Assembly: GCF_019468465.1 (NCBI RefSeq)
Contig: NZ_CP080519.1
Location: forward strand, 7,681,001 to 7,745,000
DNA from: Amycolatopsis sp. DSM 110486
GTDB lineage: Bacteria > Actinomycetota > Actinomycetes > Mycobacteriales > Pseudonocardiaceae
DNA: 64,000 bases
Direction: 5' to 3'
The translations under genes were made by a program, and so were the position numbers. Under the pieces are notes generated by a model. That model was not told where the DNA came from. It saw nothing but the letters and a program-made list of their open reading frames with translations, and made no database searches. Of the stretch, positions 42,535 to 51,466 are shown piece after piece (the first letter of the stretch is position 1; each line of letters opens with the position of its first letter).

Positions 42535-43836
42535 ATGACCGTGCACCCCGCGCACGCCGCCACCGAGACGGACGCCCCGAGACTCCAGCTCAGAGCCGTT
42601 GTCTCGAGCAGCATCGGCAATCTCCTGGAGCAGTACGACAACCTCGTCTACGCGTACTCGGCCGTCTACCTGTCCGCGCAGTTCTTCGCCGGCGACTCGT
42701 TCTCGTCGCTGCTCTCGACCTTCGCCGTGTTCGCGGTCGGCTTCCTGGCCCGACCGGTGGGCACGGTGGTGTTCGGCCACATCGGCGACAAGGTCGGCCG
42801 CCGGCCCGCGCTGATCCTGAGCGTGATCCTCATGGGCGCCGCGACCGTGCTGGTCGGCCTGCTGCCCGGGTACGCGACGATCGGCCTCGCCGCCCCGATC
42901 CTGCTCGTGGTGCTGCGGCTGTTCCAGGGCTTCGCGGTGGCGGGCGAGTGGGCGGGGTCGGCGACGATGCTCGTCGAGTACGCCCCGCCGAAGGCCCGCG
43001 GTCGCTACGGCAGCCTCAACCAGGTCAGCACCGCCGCCGGCTTCCTCGTGGCCGCCGGGGTCGTCGCCCTCAACTCGCTGTTCTGGACCGAGCAGAGCAT
43101 GAAGGACTTCGGCTGGCGCATCCCGTTCCTGGTCGGCGCGCTGACCGCCGTCGTGGCGCTCGTGCTTCGCTTCGGCCTCGAAGACACGCCGCTCTACCGC
43201 GCGGAGAAGGCCGCGGGTGAGGTGAGCGCGAGCCCGCTGCGGCTGGCCTTGCGCACGCAGAAGTCCGCCATGGCGCTGGGGTTCTTCTTCACCGTGAGCT
43301 GGACCGTCGCGTACTTCTTCTTCCTCACCTACCTGCCGACGCATCTGAAAACGCAGGTGAAGCTCGACTCCGGCACCGTCGAGGCGTCGAACCTCATCGC
43401 GCTCGTGGTGCTGACGGTCGCCATCTACTTCTTCGGCGTGCTGTCCGACCGGATCGGGCGCAAACCGTTGCTGCTCATCGGGTCCGGCGGGTTCATCGTG
43501 CTGACGTTCCCGGTGATGTGGCTGTTCCAGACCGGCAGCACGGCCGGCGCCTACCTCGGCCAGATCCTCATCGCGCTCGTCCTCGCCGCGTTCTCCGGGC
43601 CCGGGCCCGCGGCGCTGGCCGAGCTGTTCCCCACCAACGTCCGCTACTCGGCGCTGGGCATCGGCTACAACTTCTCCGTGATGGCCTTCGGCGGTACCGC
43701 CGGCTTCATCGCCACCGCGCTGATCGACGCCACCGGCAACGCCCTCGTGGTGGCCGCGCTGCCCACCGCCGCGGCGATCATCACCTTCGTGGCCGTCTGC
43801 CGGATGCCCGAGACCTACCGGACCGAGCTGAAATGA
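42535..43836 (+). CDS. MFS transporter, MHS type
   Basis: 433 residues, 12 membrane segments: SSSIGNLLEQYDNLVYAYSAVYL in segment 1 (EQYD where most have EWYD), GHIGDKVGRRPAL, GFAVAGEWAGSATMLVEYAPP. The ATG follows GAGGAGG. Likely imports the operon's substrate. Its stop overlaps the next start (ATGA). Confidence 0.9.
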   Translation: MTVHPAHAATETDAPRLQLRAVVSSSIGNLLEQYDNLVYAYSAVYLSAQFFAGDSFSSLLSTFAVFAVGFLARPVGTVVFGHIGDKVGRRPALILSVILMGAATVLVGLLPGYATIGLAAPILLVVLRLFQGFAVAGEWAGSATMLVEYAPPKARGRYGSLNQVSTAAGFLVAAGVVALNSLFWTEQSMKDFGWRIPFLVGALTAVVALVLRFGLEDTPLYRAEKAAGEVSASPLRLALRTQKSAMALGFFFTVSWTVAYFFFLTYLPTHLKTQVKLDSGTVEASNLIALVVLTVAIYFFGVLSDRIGRKPLLLIGSGGFIVLTFPVMWLFQTGSTAGAYLGQILIALVLAAFSGPGPAALAELFPTNVRYSALGIGYNFSVMAFGGTAGFIATALIDATGNALVVAALPTAAAIITFVAVCRMPETYRTELK

Positions 43837-44993
43837 GCACCCCCATGACCACCCCGCGCCTGATCGTCGTGCAGGGCAACTACCGCCAGATGGGCGAGCA
43901 GCTCGGCGCGCAGACCGCCGAGCTCATCGAACGCAGCCTCGCCACCTACGTCGGCCGCTTCCACGACGACGCCGGCCTGTCGGACGCCGACATCGACCGC
44001 TGGGGCCGGATCTACCTCGACGTCGCCGAGTCCTACGTCCCCGAGATCGCCGCGATGCTCCACGGCATGGCCGACGGTTCCGGCCACCCGGCGCACCGCC
44101 TCGCTGCTCTCAACGCGCGCACCGAAATGCTCTACGGCACCGGCTACCGCGACGAAGGCTGCACGTCGGTGTCCGTACTCGGGCGCTACACCGCCGACGG
44201 CCACACGTTGCTCGCGCAGAACTGGGACTGGCACCCGGAGCAGGCCGAGGTCACGTTCCTGCTGGCCACCCGCGACGAGTCCGGGTTCTCCGTGCTGTCG
44301 CTGACCGAGGCGGGCATGTTCGCCAAGAGCGGCCTCAACTCGGCGGGCCTGGGCGTGTGCGCGAATCTGCTGATCTCCGACCTCGACCGCGGCGGGCGTG
44401 GCGTGCCGTACCACTATCTGCTGCGCGGGGTGCTGCAGTCGCCGACGATGTCCGTGGCGCACAGGCGGTTGCTGCCCGTCGAGCGCATTTCCTCGGGCAA
44501 CGTGCTGCTCGCCGACGCGGGCGGCGAGTCCATCGATTTCGAGCTGGCGCCCGGCGTCTTCGGCACACTCCTGCCTGAGCAAGGGTTGATCACGCACTCC
44601 AACCACTTTCAGGCGAGCCTTCCGTTGCAGGACAAGAAAGCCGCCACGAGCGCGTTGACGCAGCTGCGACCGGCCCGGGCCCGCCACCTGCTGGAGCCCG
44701 CGCTGGACGAGCGGCGCGTGCGGGTGGCCGACGTCGTCGCGACGCTGCGCGACGAGTGGTCGTTTCCGGACGGTATCTGCCGCCACCCCGACCCGGACGT
44801 GCCCGCGTCCGAGAAGTTCTGCACGGTGTACTCGCTGGTCATGGACCTGACCGATCGGGTGCTGTGGATCGCGCCCGGTCCGCCGAGCCGCCACGCCTAC
44901 ACCCGCTGGGACCTCGACCGGCTCTTCGACGGGAACCCCGCCGACGCCGGTGTCCGCACCGAGTTCGAGCCCGAGGAGGCCGCCGTCGCATGA
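43833..44993 (+). CDS. C45-family peptidase / isopenicillin-N acyltransferase-like Ntn hydrolase
   Basis: 386 residues. The C45 pattern is QGNYRQMGEQLG near the start, the candidate nucleophile Cys110 in DEGCTSVSV, LLAQNWDWHPEQ (conserved NWDW), GLNSAGLGVCAN and THSNHF. C45 enzymes self-cleave before the Cys and hydrolyse or transfer acyl groups on amides. No signal peptide, so probably a cytoplasmic amide hydrolase acting on an imported N-acyl compound. Overlaps neighbours on both sides by 4 bp. Confidence 0.85.
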   Translation: MSTPMTTPRLIVVQGNYRQMGEQLGAQTAELIERSLATYVGRFHDDAGLSDADIDRWGRIYLDVAESYVPEIAAMLHGMADGSGHPAHRLAALNARTEMLYGTGYRDEGCTSVSVLGRYTADGHTLLAQNWDWHPEQAEVTFLLATRDESGFSVLSLTEAGMFAKSGLNSAGLGVCANLLISDLDRGGRGVPYHYLLRGVLQSPTMSVAHRRLLPVERISSGNVLLADAGGESIDFELAPGVFGTLLPEQGLITHSNHFQASLPLQDKKAATSALTQLRPARARHLLEPALDERRVRVADVVATLRDEWSFPDGICRHPDPDVPASEKFCTVYSLVMDLTDRVLWIAPGPPSRHAYTRWDLDRLFDGNPADAGVRTEFEPEEAAVA

Positions 44994-45823
44994 GCCCGAC
45001 TGTCTGTTTGACGTTCGACTTCGATGCCATCTCCCTGTGGATCGCGCGCGGTCAGGTGACGCCCGGGCCGGTGTCGCGCGGGGAGTTCGGCGCGTACGCG
45101 ATCGGCCGTATCCTGGACCTGCTGGACCGCCACTCGGTGCCGTCGACGTTCTTCATTCCCGGGCATACTCTGGAGACGTATCCGGCGCAGTGCTCGGCGA
45201 TCGCCGGGGCGGGGCACGAGATCGCGTTGCACGGCTACGCGCACGAACCGGTGTCCACTTTGGATCGGGCGGCCGAGCTGGCCGTGAACCGGCGCTCGGC
45301 GGCGTTGATCGAGAAGCTCACCGGCGCGCCGCCCGCCGGGCACCGGACGCCGAGCTGGGACTTCACCGACAGCACGATCGAGATCCTCGGTGAGCTCGGC
45401 CTGGAGTACGACTCTTCCTTGATGGGCACGGATTTCGAACCGTACTTCGCGCGCTCGGGGGACGTCTGCGACCCCGGCGGTCCCTATCGATTCGGGGCCG
45501 CTTCTTCCATCGTCGAGCTGCCCGTGTCGTGGACGCTCGACGACTACCCGCACCTGGAGTACCTGCGCCTGCCGCAGGGCGTGATGCCGGGGCTGCAGGA
45601 CGCCGACGCGATGTTCGAGCGGTTCCTGCGCGACGTGCGCTATATGACGGAGACCGTGCCCGGTGGCGTGACCACGGTGACGCTGCACCCGCAGGTCGTC
45701 GGGCGCGGTGCGCGGATGGCGGCGCTGGAGCGGTTCGTCGTCGGCTGCCGGGAGCTCGGCGTGGGGTTCGAGCGCTGCGTGGACGTCGCCCGGCGGTTCC
45801 GGCCGGTCCTCGAAGGACGGTGA
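44990..45823 (+). CDS. Polysaccharide-deacetylase-fold (NodB/CE4) hydrolase
   Basis: 277 residues: LTFDFD (catalytic-base and metal Asp), HGYAH with His81 and His85, GHRTPSWDFTDST and VTLHPQVVGRGARM with the late His. The metal triad is complete. No signal peptide, unlike wall deacetylases; this fits the cytoplasmic PuuE/allantoinase-like or imidase branch that acts on small amides. Together with the C45 enzyme it implies stepwise deacylation of a small molecule. Confidence 0.88.
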   Translation: MSPTVCLTFDFDAISLWIARGQVTPGPVSRGEFGAYAIGRILDLLDRHSVPSTFFIPGHTLETYPAQCSAIAGAGHEIALHGYAHEPVSTLDRAAELAVNRRSAALIEKLTGAPPAGHRTPSWDFTDSTIEILGELGLEYDSSLMGTDFEPYFARSGDVCDPGGPYRFGAASSIVELPVSWTLDDYPHLEYLRLPQGVMPGLQDADAMFERFLRDVRYMTETVPGGVTTVTLHPQVVGRGARMAALERFVVGCRELGVGFERCVDVARRFRPVLEGR

Positions 45824-45826
45824 CCC

Positions 45827-46528
45827 GTGCCGAAATCGTTGCTGCTGCTGGGTTCTCGCGGTGGGCTCGGCCGGGCCATTGGCTCGCGGCTGACCGCGGA
45901 CGGGTGGACGGTCGTCGGCGCGGACCTGCCTGAGCTGGATCTCGCGCGGCCGGGTGTCGCTTCGGAGGTGGCACGGCTGCAGGAGTCGCACGGCGGGTTC
46001 GACGCGCTCGTGCACGCGGCGGGGCTGTATCCGGCTGCGCCCGTGTCGAACGGCGACGAGGAGCTTTTCGACCGGGTCCTGACGGTGAACGCGCGCTCGG
46101 CGTTCGCGGCGGGTGCGCAGTTCGTGCGGGGCTGCGTGGCCGCGGGCCGGCCCGGGGCGATGGTGTTCGTCAGCAGTGGCGCGGCGACGCGGGCGCGGCC
46201 GGGCACCGCCGTGTACGCCGCGTCGAAGGCCGCGTTGGACGCGCTGGTGCGGGCTTTCGCGCTGGAACACGGGCGCGACGGCATCCGCTGCAACGCCGTC
46301 GCACCCGGGTTCATCGACGTCGGCTCGCGGGTGAATCCCGTGCCGCGCTCGTACGTCGAGGGCGTCGCGGCGGCCAGTGTGAGCGGGCGACTGGGCCGTC
46401 CCGACGAGATCGCGGCGGCCGTCGCGTGGCTGCTGAGCGAGGACGCGTCGTGGGTCAACGGGCGTTCGGTGCCCGTGGACGGCGGGGACGGCATCGGGTC
46501 GGTGACCGCGCCGTCGTGGCTCAGCTGA
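45827..46528 (+). CDS. SDR oxidoreductase, last gene of the C45/deacetylase operon
   Basis: 233 residues: LLGSRGGLG cofactor motif, VHAAG, VFVSSGAAT, YAASK and VPVDGGDG. GTG start 3 bp after the deacetylase stop. Its TGA lies in the palindrome GCTCAGCTGAGC (46519-46530), which also holds the stop of the convergent regulator gene. Confidence 0.88.
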   Translation: MPKSLLLLGSRGGLGRAIGSRLTADGWTVVGADLPELDLARPGVASEVARLQESHGGFDALVHAAGLYPAAPVSNGDEELFDRVLTVNARSAFAAGAQFVRGCVAAGRPGAMVFVSSGAATRARPGTAVYAASKAALDALVRAFALEHGRDGIRCNAVAPGFIDVGSRVNPVPRSYVEGVAAASVSGRLGRPDEIAAAVAWLLSEDASWVNGRSVPVDGGDGIGSVTAPSWLS

Positions 46529-48173
46529 GCGGCGCCGGGGCCAGGCGGCGGTGGGTGCCGCCTTCGATGCGGTAGACGAGGTGGGGGTGGCCGCGGGTCG
46601 GGTCGCCGGTGTCGTCGGGGTAGCTGAGGCCGCGCTGGCCGCGGCCGAGGAACTGGTGCGCGCCGGTGACGCCGAACGACGCCACCGACCGCAGCTGCCG
46701 CCGCACCGCCGCGAAGTCCCACGGCCGGCTGACCTGGCTCCACACCTGGGCCAGCACGTTGACCATGTCGAAGTGCACCGCCGCGGCACCCAGGCCGGGT
46801 TCGCCGCCGTAGGCCGCGCGATAGCGCTGTTCGAAGGCGTGGCAGGCGGGGCTGTCGACGTGACCGATGACCGTCGACCACAGCAGCCCGTCGGACAGCG
46901 AGCGGAACCGGTCCGTGAAGCCGGGGGAGGCGGGCGACCAGGCGACGTGCACGAGCGTGCGGTCCCGTAGCGGTTCGGCGGCGGTGAGGAACGCGCGCAG
47001 CGTCGGCTCCGGGAAGCTCGACAACGAGACGGCGTCGGCTTTCGCGTGCGCCAGCTGCCGCACGACTGCGCTGAAATCGCGGGCGTGGTCGGGCACCGGC
47101 TCGGCGAACACCAGCTCCCAGCCCGCCGCCGCGGCGTGGCGCTCGACCTGCTCCGGGATCGACGCGTCGAACGTGCTTTCGCGCGGCAGCACGGCCAGCC
47201 GGCGGCGCCGTCCGTGGCCGAGGTGGGGGAGCGTGCGCAGAAGCCCTGGCACGTAAGCGGATTCGGTGGAACAGACCTGGAACACGGCGCCGAGGCCGCG
47301 CGGATCGGCGTGCACGTCGTCGGACAACGCGGGCCCGGTCATGCTGTGCAACACGGGCGCCCCGGCCGCGGCGGCCGTCGCGATGGCTTTGCGCGCGTAG
47401 CTCAGCGGGAAGTTGCCGAACACGACGGCGTCCACGCCGCGCGCCGTCAGCTCCTCGACGGCGTCCAGCAGGCCTTCCGGCGTCGCCCCGAGCGCGACGT
47501 GCTCCACCTGCCGCCCCGCGACACCGCCCCGCGCGTTCAGCTCGGTGACGGCCAGCTTGTCACCGCGGCGCATCGCCACGACCTCGGGTCCGGCGGCCGC
47601 CGCGTAGACCGCGCCGATCAGCGCGGGGCGGGGTTTGGTGGTGCGTGGTCTTGCCGGGGGGTTTGTTCGCAGGAGGGACAGCAGTGTCGCCGGCAGCACC
47701 AGCTCCACGGCGGGCAACGGTGCCGCGTACGCGTCGTGCTCGGCCAGCAGCGTCGCCACGGTGACGCGGGAATTCGTGCCGGTCTTGGTGAAGATGTGCT
47801 CGAGGTGGGTCGCCACGGTCCGCCGTGAGCATTGGAGCGCCTCGGCGATCTCCTGGTTCCCCAGCCCACCGGCGACGCCCGTGGCCACTTGCAGTTCGCG
47901 CACGGTCAGCCCGAACGGCGCGGTGGTATCGACCACGTCCAGCCGCGCCAGCCGCTCGTCGCCGTCGGTGACGTCCACGGTCACCCGGCGCACCACGTTG
48001 TCCGCCACGTCGAGGTACTGGACCACCTGCCCCCGCAACGAGCGCGCGGCCCGCTCGGCCACGGTGACCAGGTCGCGCCGCCTCCGGAAGAATGCCTGGT
48101 CACTGCCCGTTCCGGCCCCGGCTTCCGGCTGCAGCCACCGCCGCGCCGTGACGTCGTGCTCCCGAGTCACCAC
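46521..48173 (-). CDS. LuxR-type HTH fused to a periplasmic-binding-protein domain
   Basis: 550 residues. Residues 1-85 are charged and mixed; 88-148 form a LuxR HTH (LTVRELQVATGVAGGLGNQEIAEALQCSRRTVATHLEHIFTK); from about 185 a Peripla_BP_6-like branched-chain-amino-acid-binding fold (ALIGAVYAAAAGPEV, LAVTELNARGGVAGRQVEHVALG, DAVVFGNFPLSYARKAIATAAAAGAPVLHS, AAYGGEPGLGAAAVHFD). No signal peptide, so it is a cytoplasmic one-component sensor for a small ligand. GTG 48171-48173 has GGGAG upstream; longer frames lack support. Convergent with the five-gene operon (8-bp overlap) and its likely regulator. Confidence 0.85.
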   Translation of the reverse strand: MVTREHDVTARRWLQPEAGAGTGSDQAFFRRRRDLVTVAERAARSLRGQVVQYLDVADNVVRRVTVDVTDGDERLARLDVVDTTAPFGLTVRELQVATGVAGGLGNQEIAEALQCSRRTVATHLEHIFTKTGTNSRVTVATLLAEHDAYAAPLPAVELVLPATLLSLLRTNPPARPRTTKPRPALIGAVYAAAAGPEVVAMRRGDKLAVTELNARGGVAGRQVEHVALGATPEGLLDAVEELTARGVDAVVFGNFPLSYARKAIATAAAAGAPVLHSMTGPALSDDVHADPRGLGAVFQVCSTESAYVPGLLRTLPHLGHGRRRRLAVLPRESTFDASIPEQVERHAAAAGWELVFAEPVPDHARDFSAVVRQLAHAKADAVSLSSFPEPTLRAFLTAAEPLRDRTLVHVAWSPASPGFTDRFRSLSDGLLWSTVIGHVDSPACHAFEQRYRAAYGGEPGLGAAAVHFDMVNVLAQVWSQVSRPWDFAAVRRQLRSVASFGVTGAHQFLGRGQRGLSYPDDTGDPTRGHPHLVYRIEGGTHRRLAPAPLS

Positions 48174-48375
48174 CAGCCGTCTCCCTTCACCGGGCAGAGC
48201 AGGAGTATCCCAAACGCGGGACACTTCGGCGCAGCCGATCGCGGCGGCTGGGTCGGATGCTTCCGGACGAATCGGACGTATGTGGTGGTGGGCCGCCGTG
48301 AACGCCGGGACTTCGGCGCTGAGCCGTTCCCGTCGCCGCTGGTGTGTGCTGCCCGAATCGGGCAGAGTCGGCGGT

Positions 48376-48600
48376 ATGCGCAGATTCCTGACCGCCGGCC
48401 TGCTCGTCGGCTCGTTCGCCCTGGTGGCCCTCGCCGTCCCGGCCACCGCCTCCGCGGCTGTCCCGCCTGGCTGGTGCCTCGGCCCGGGCCCGTGCACCCA
48501 GACCACCGACGGCTGGTGCCTCGGCGACACCCCTTGCAACCGCGCCACGCCCGACGGCTGGTGCCACACCCCGTCCGACGACATCTGCCGGCGCTATTGA
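48376..48600 (+). CDS. Secreted Cys-rich peptide with three GWC repeats
   Basis: 74 residues. A clean Sec signal (RRFLTAGLLVGSFALVALAV, cleavage near residue 27, ASA) precedes a 47-residue mature peptide with three units: GWCLGPGPC (32-40), GWCLGDTPC (46-54) and GWCHTPSDDIC (61-71). Six Cys at 34, 40, 48, 54, 63 and 71 could make three disulfides, one per unit. No known family. Divergent from the LuxR-fusion gene. Confidence 0.7.
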   Translation: MRRFLTAGLLVGSFALVALAVPATASAAVPPGWCLGPGPCTQTTDGWCLGDTPCNRATPDGWCHTPSDDICRRY

Positions 48601-48727
48601 CCCGGACCGTGCAACCTCCGCGGCCGCCCCGCTCAGTGCCGCCTGTCGATGGTCGACATCGTGCGGGTGACGCCGCACTGAGCCAATCCGCCGCGGCCAT
48701 GGGCCTGCCCGTCGCGGACCTGAGCCG

Positions 48728-49345
48728 ATGACCGACCCCGCCTGGCTCCGGGCCCAATGGGACAAGTACGCCCCGCGGTACGACCGCAGCATCGGCTTCC
48801 TCGAACGCGTCCAGTTCGGCGGCGGCCGTGAATGGGTGTGCGAGCAGGCACGCGGCGAGGTGCTGGAGGTCGCCGTGGGCACCGGGCTGAACCTCGGCCT
48901 CTACTCGCCCGATGCCCGCGTGACCGGTCTTGACCTCAGCCCCGCCATGCTGGAGCTGGCGAAGAGCCGCGCCGACGGCCTCGGCCGGCCCGTGACGCTG
49001 CGGCAGGGGAACGCCGAAACACTCCCGTTCCCCGACGCGAGCTTCGACACCGTCGTGTGCACCCTCGGCCTGTGCGGCTTCCCCGACGACCGCGCCGCCA
49101 TCGCCGAGATGCACCGCGTCCTGCGCCCCGGCGGTGCGCTGCTGCTGCTCGACCACATCGGCAGTGACCACCGCCCGCTGCGCTGGGCCCAGCGCCTCCT
49201 GGAACGCTTCACCCTCCGCCAGATCGGCGACCACCAGACCCGCCGTCCCCTGCCGCTCGTCACCGAGGCCGGCTTCGAGATCACGCGGGCGGAACGGCTC
49301 AAATTCGGGACGGTGGAACGCCTCGCGGCCCGGAAGCCGGTCTGA
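48728..49345 (+). CDS. Class I SAM-dependent methyltransferase
   Basis: 205 residues: WDKYAPRYDRSIGFLERV, motif I VLEVAVGTGLNLGLY, GLDLSPAMLELAKSRA, LPFPDASFDTVVCTLGLCGF, HRVLRPGGALLLLDH. UbiE/phospholipid-methyltransferase-like. It follows the Cys-rich peptide gene by 127 bp in the same direction; a link is possible but not shown. A perfect hairpin terminator follows. Confidence 0.88.
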   Translation: MTDPAWLRAQWDKYAPRYDRSIGFLERVQFGGGREWVCEQARGEVLEVAVGTGLNLGLYSPDARVTGLDLSPAMLELAKSRADGLGRPVTLRQGNAETLPFPDASFDTVVCTLGLCGFPDDRAAIAEMHRVLRPGGALLLLDHIGSDHRPLRWAQRLLERFTLRQIGDHQTRRPLPLVTEAGFEITRAERLKFGTVERLAARKPV

Positions 49346-49354
49346 ACACGACGA

Positions 49355-49383
49355 TGGTCCCGGCCGAGCCACGGCCGGGACCA
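49355..49383. terminator. Bidirectional terminator
   Basis: A perfect 12-bp stem (49355-49366 with 49372-49383) and 5-nt loop between the convergent methyltransferase gene and the lamin-tail protein gene. Confidence 0.85.
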
Positions 49384-49397
49384 CCAACACCACGAGC

Positions 49398-50822
49398 TCA
49401 GCAGCTGATGCTGCCCTTCCTCAACGCGTGCCCGCCGTCGTTGCTGTCGTCGGACCAGTAGACCGGCTTCGAGCCGCCCGAGCACTCGGTCGCGGGGGCG
49501 ACGGAGAAGCCCTCGTTGTTGTAGTTCGACATCCCGCTCGGGCGCTGGTACACCGCCGCCGTCGTGAAGGAGCCCGACGACACCTGGAACGTGCGGTGCT
49601 GCCCGTCGCACGTGTCGTCGCAGACGGCCCACAAGCGGGAGGCCTGCGGTTCCCACTGGAGCTCCATCACGCCGTCCATGCCGCTGCTGAAGGACGCCAC
49701 ACGGGTGAACGCGCCGGAATCCTGCAGGACGTAGCCGTAGATCATGCCCGTGCCCTCGACGCCGACGAAGAACACGCCGCCGGTGTGCGAGCCGTAGTGG
49801 CTGGGGGAGTAGGCCGCGCCGGTGGAAGAGTCCTTGAAGCCCGCCGCGGTCAGCGACGCGTCCGGCACCCAGGTGACGCCCTCGAAGCCCGAGTTGGAGT
49901 CGACGGACGGCAGGTCCGACGTCAGGTTCCACTCCTTCGCCGCGTTCAGCGTGGTCGCCGAGCCGCTGACGTCGTAGCGCAGCACCGAAAGGCGGCTGGT
50001 GCCGGACTTGTCGTCGTCGCGCTCGGTGGCCACGAACACGCCGGCCGAGGAGCCCGACCCGGTGACCGTGACGCCCTCGTCGTCGGGCGTGCCGGAGCCG
50101 TTCGAGAAGTGCAGCTTCTTGCCCGAGGACCAGCCGGACGCGGTGTCCGGCTTCCACCCGCCCGAGCCGTTGGACACCAGGCGCCACAGCTTCCCGGAGT
50201 TCTGGGCCGCCCACAGCACGCTGCCCTCTTGGTACAGACCGGAAAGGTCTTCGCCGAAGACGTTGGACGCGTCGGCCGTGGACACCGAACCGCTGCCCGG
50301 CCACGCGACCGGCGACGTGCCCTGGCCCGAGCCACCGCAGGCGTTCGGCCCGCCCAGCGTCAGCGCGGACGCCTGGCGGAACGAGCCCGTGCCGTCGGGG
50401 CAGCGCGACCACGACGGGTCGGAGTGGTCGTCCCAGCTGAAGCTGTCGACGAGCGTGCTGCCGTTGGCGAGGTACAGGCGGGCCTCGTCCTCGGAGCCGA
50501 GGCCGAACTCGTCGTGCACGTCGAACGCGCGGAACGCGCCCGGCGCCAGCGTCGTGCCCGAGGCGATCTTGTACTTCGAGCCGTTGTCGTCGTCCTTGAG
50601 GATCCACCCCGAGACGTCGACGGCCGCGGTGCCCTTGTTGTAGAGCTCGATCGAGTCGTTGACGTCGCCGGTCGTCACCACCTCGTTGATCCGGACATCG
50701 TCGGCGGGCGCCGCACTGGCCGCGGGCGCGGTGAGCGCACCGAGGACCAGCACGGGGCCGGCAACGGCGAGGAGGGGACGACGGAGGCTGCGGTGCCACC
50801 GGCGAACGCGTGAATCGGTCAC
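49398..50822 (-). CDS. Secreted lamin-tail-domain protein with propeller-like C-terminal part
   Basis: 474 residues from GTG 50820-50822. A signal peptide (RRPLLAVAGPVLVLGALTA, cleavage near ASAAPA) leads into a lamin-tail domain (about 40-150: VRINEVVTTGDVNDSIELYNKG, WILKDDDNGSKYKIASGTTLAPGAF). From about 180 comes a beta-rich region (GLYQEGSVLWAAQNSGKLWRLV, GFEGVTWVPDASL, FVGVEGTGMIYGYVL, LQWEPQASRLWAVCDD) like esterase-like phytase or propeller domains. Eight or so Cys, mostly C-terminal. Extracellular; activity unknown. Confidence 0.82.
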   Translation of the reverse strand: MTDSRVRRWHRSLRRPLLAVAGPVLVLGALTAPAASAAPADDVRINEVVTTGDVNDSIELYNKGTAAVDVSGWILKDDDNGSKYKIASGTTLAPGAFRAFDVHDEFGLGSEDEARLYLANGSTLVDSFSWDDHSDPSWSRCPDGTGSFRQASALTLGGPNACGGSGQGTSPVAWPGSGSVSTADASNVFGEDLSGLYQEGSVLWAAQNSGKLWRLVSNGSGGWKPDTASGWSSGKKLHFSNGSGTPDDEGVTVTGSGSSAGVFVATERDDDKSGTSRLSVLRYDVSGSATTLNAAKEWNLTSDLPSVDSNSGFEGVTWVPDASLTAAGFKDSSTGAAYSPSHYGSHTGGVFFVGVEGTGMIYGYVLQDSGAFTRVASFSSGMDGVMELQWEPQASRLWAVCDDTCDGQHRTFQVSSGSFTTAAVYQRPSGMSNYNNEGFSVAPATECSGGSKPVYWSDDSNDGGHALRKGSISC

Positions 50823-50971
50823 GGAATCCGTCCTGAGGTCGGGGAACAGGGCCACCCGACAGTTCCGACCCGGACCGAACACGCGCCCTCCCGCAGATGA
50901 TCACGGTGTGAACGCTGGACGAACGCGCGAACTCGGTGGCTCGTCGTTCCACTGTGTGGTTACCTCGGCGC

Positions 50972-51367
50972 GTGAACGTGCTCCGTCTGGTCCCCTCGGT
51001 ACGCCCGGGTGAGGTATTCCCCACCGGCGGCATTCGGACGCACCGTGAGTACCTCGACTTCGAGATCGACGGCGCCCGGCTCGGTGAGTCGCTGCGTTCT
51101 CTCGGCGACGATGTCATCGCGGTCGCGCCCGCCGATCTCGGCGCCGACGCGCTGCCCGACGGCCGGGTGCCGCTGTTCGTCTGCCCGGAATGCGGTGATC
51201 TCGGCTGCGGCGGCGTGACGGTGGTCCTCGAACGGACCGCCGACGAGGTGGTGTGGCGCGACTTCGGCTGGCAGACGGACTACGACCCCGAGGTGTTCCG
51301 CGAGCGTTACGCCGCGCTGGGGCCGTTTCGCTTCTCGCGTGCGCAGTACGACGCGGTGCTTTCCTGA
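50972..51367 (+). CDS. Small hypothetical protein with CxxC...C motif
   Basis: 131 residues from GTG 50972. FPTGGIRTHREYLDFEIDG, then FVCPECGDLGCGGVTVVLE (a possible zinc or redox site), then VWRDFGWQTDYDPEVFRERYAALGPFRFSRAQYDAVL. It resembles uncharacterised actinobacterial oxidoreductase-annotated proteins. Divergent from the lamin-tail gene; followed by a strong terminator. Confidence 0.7.
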   Translation: MNVLRLVPSVRPGEVFPTGGIRTHREYLDFEIDGARLGESLRSLGDDVIAVAPADLGADALPDGRVPLFVCPECGDLGCGGVTVVLERTADEVVWRDFGWQTDYDPEVFRERYAALGPFRFSRAQYDAVLS

Positions 51368-51380
51368 CCTTTCGGGGAAA

Positions 51381-51419
51381 CACCGAAGGGACCCCGGGGT
51401 TTCCGGGATCCCTTCGGTG
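51381..51419. terminator. Bidirectional terminator
   Basis: A 17-bp stem with one mismatch (51381-51397 with 51403-51419) between two convergent genes. Confidence 0.85.
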
Positions 51420-51466
51420 GCGCTGTTGTCTGTGGCTGTCTGTGCTTGGGCGGTGTGCTCGCCGCG

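Noticed and set aside
46519..46530. Palindrome GCTCAGCTGAGC as a terminator or operator
   Set aside because: Only 12 bp with no loop; it follows from two convergent TGA stops and flanking Ala/Ser/Leu codons.
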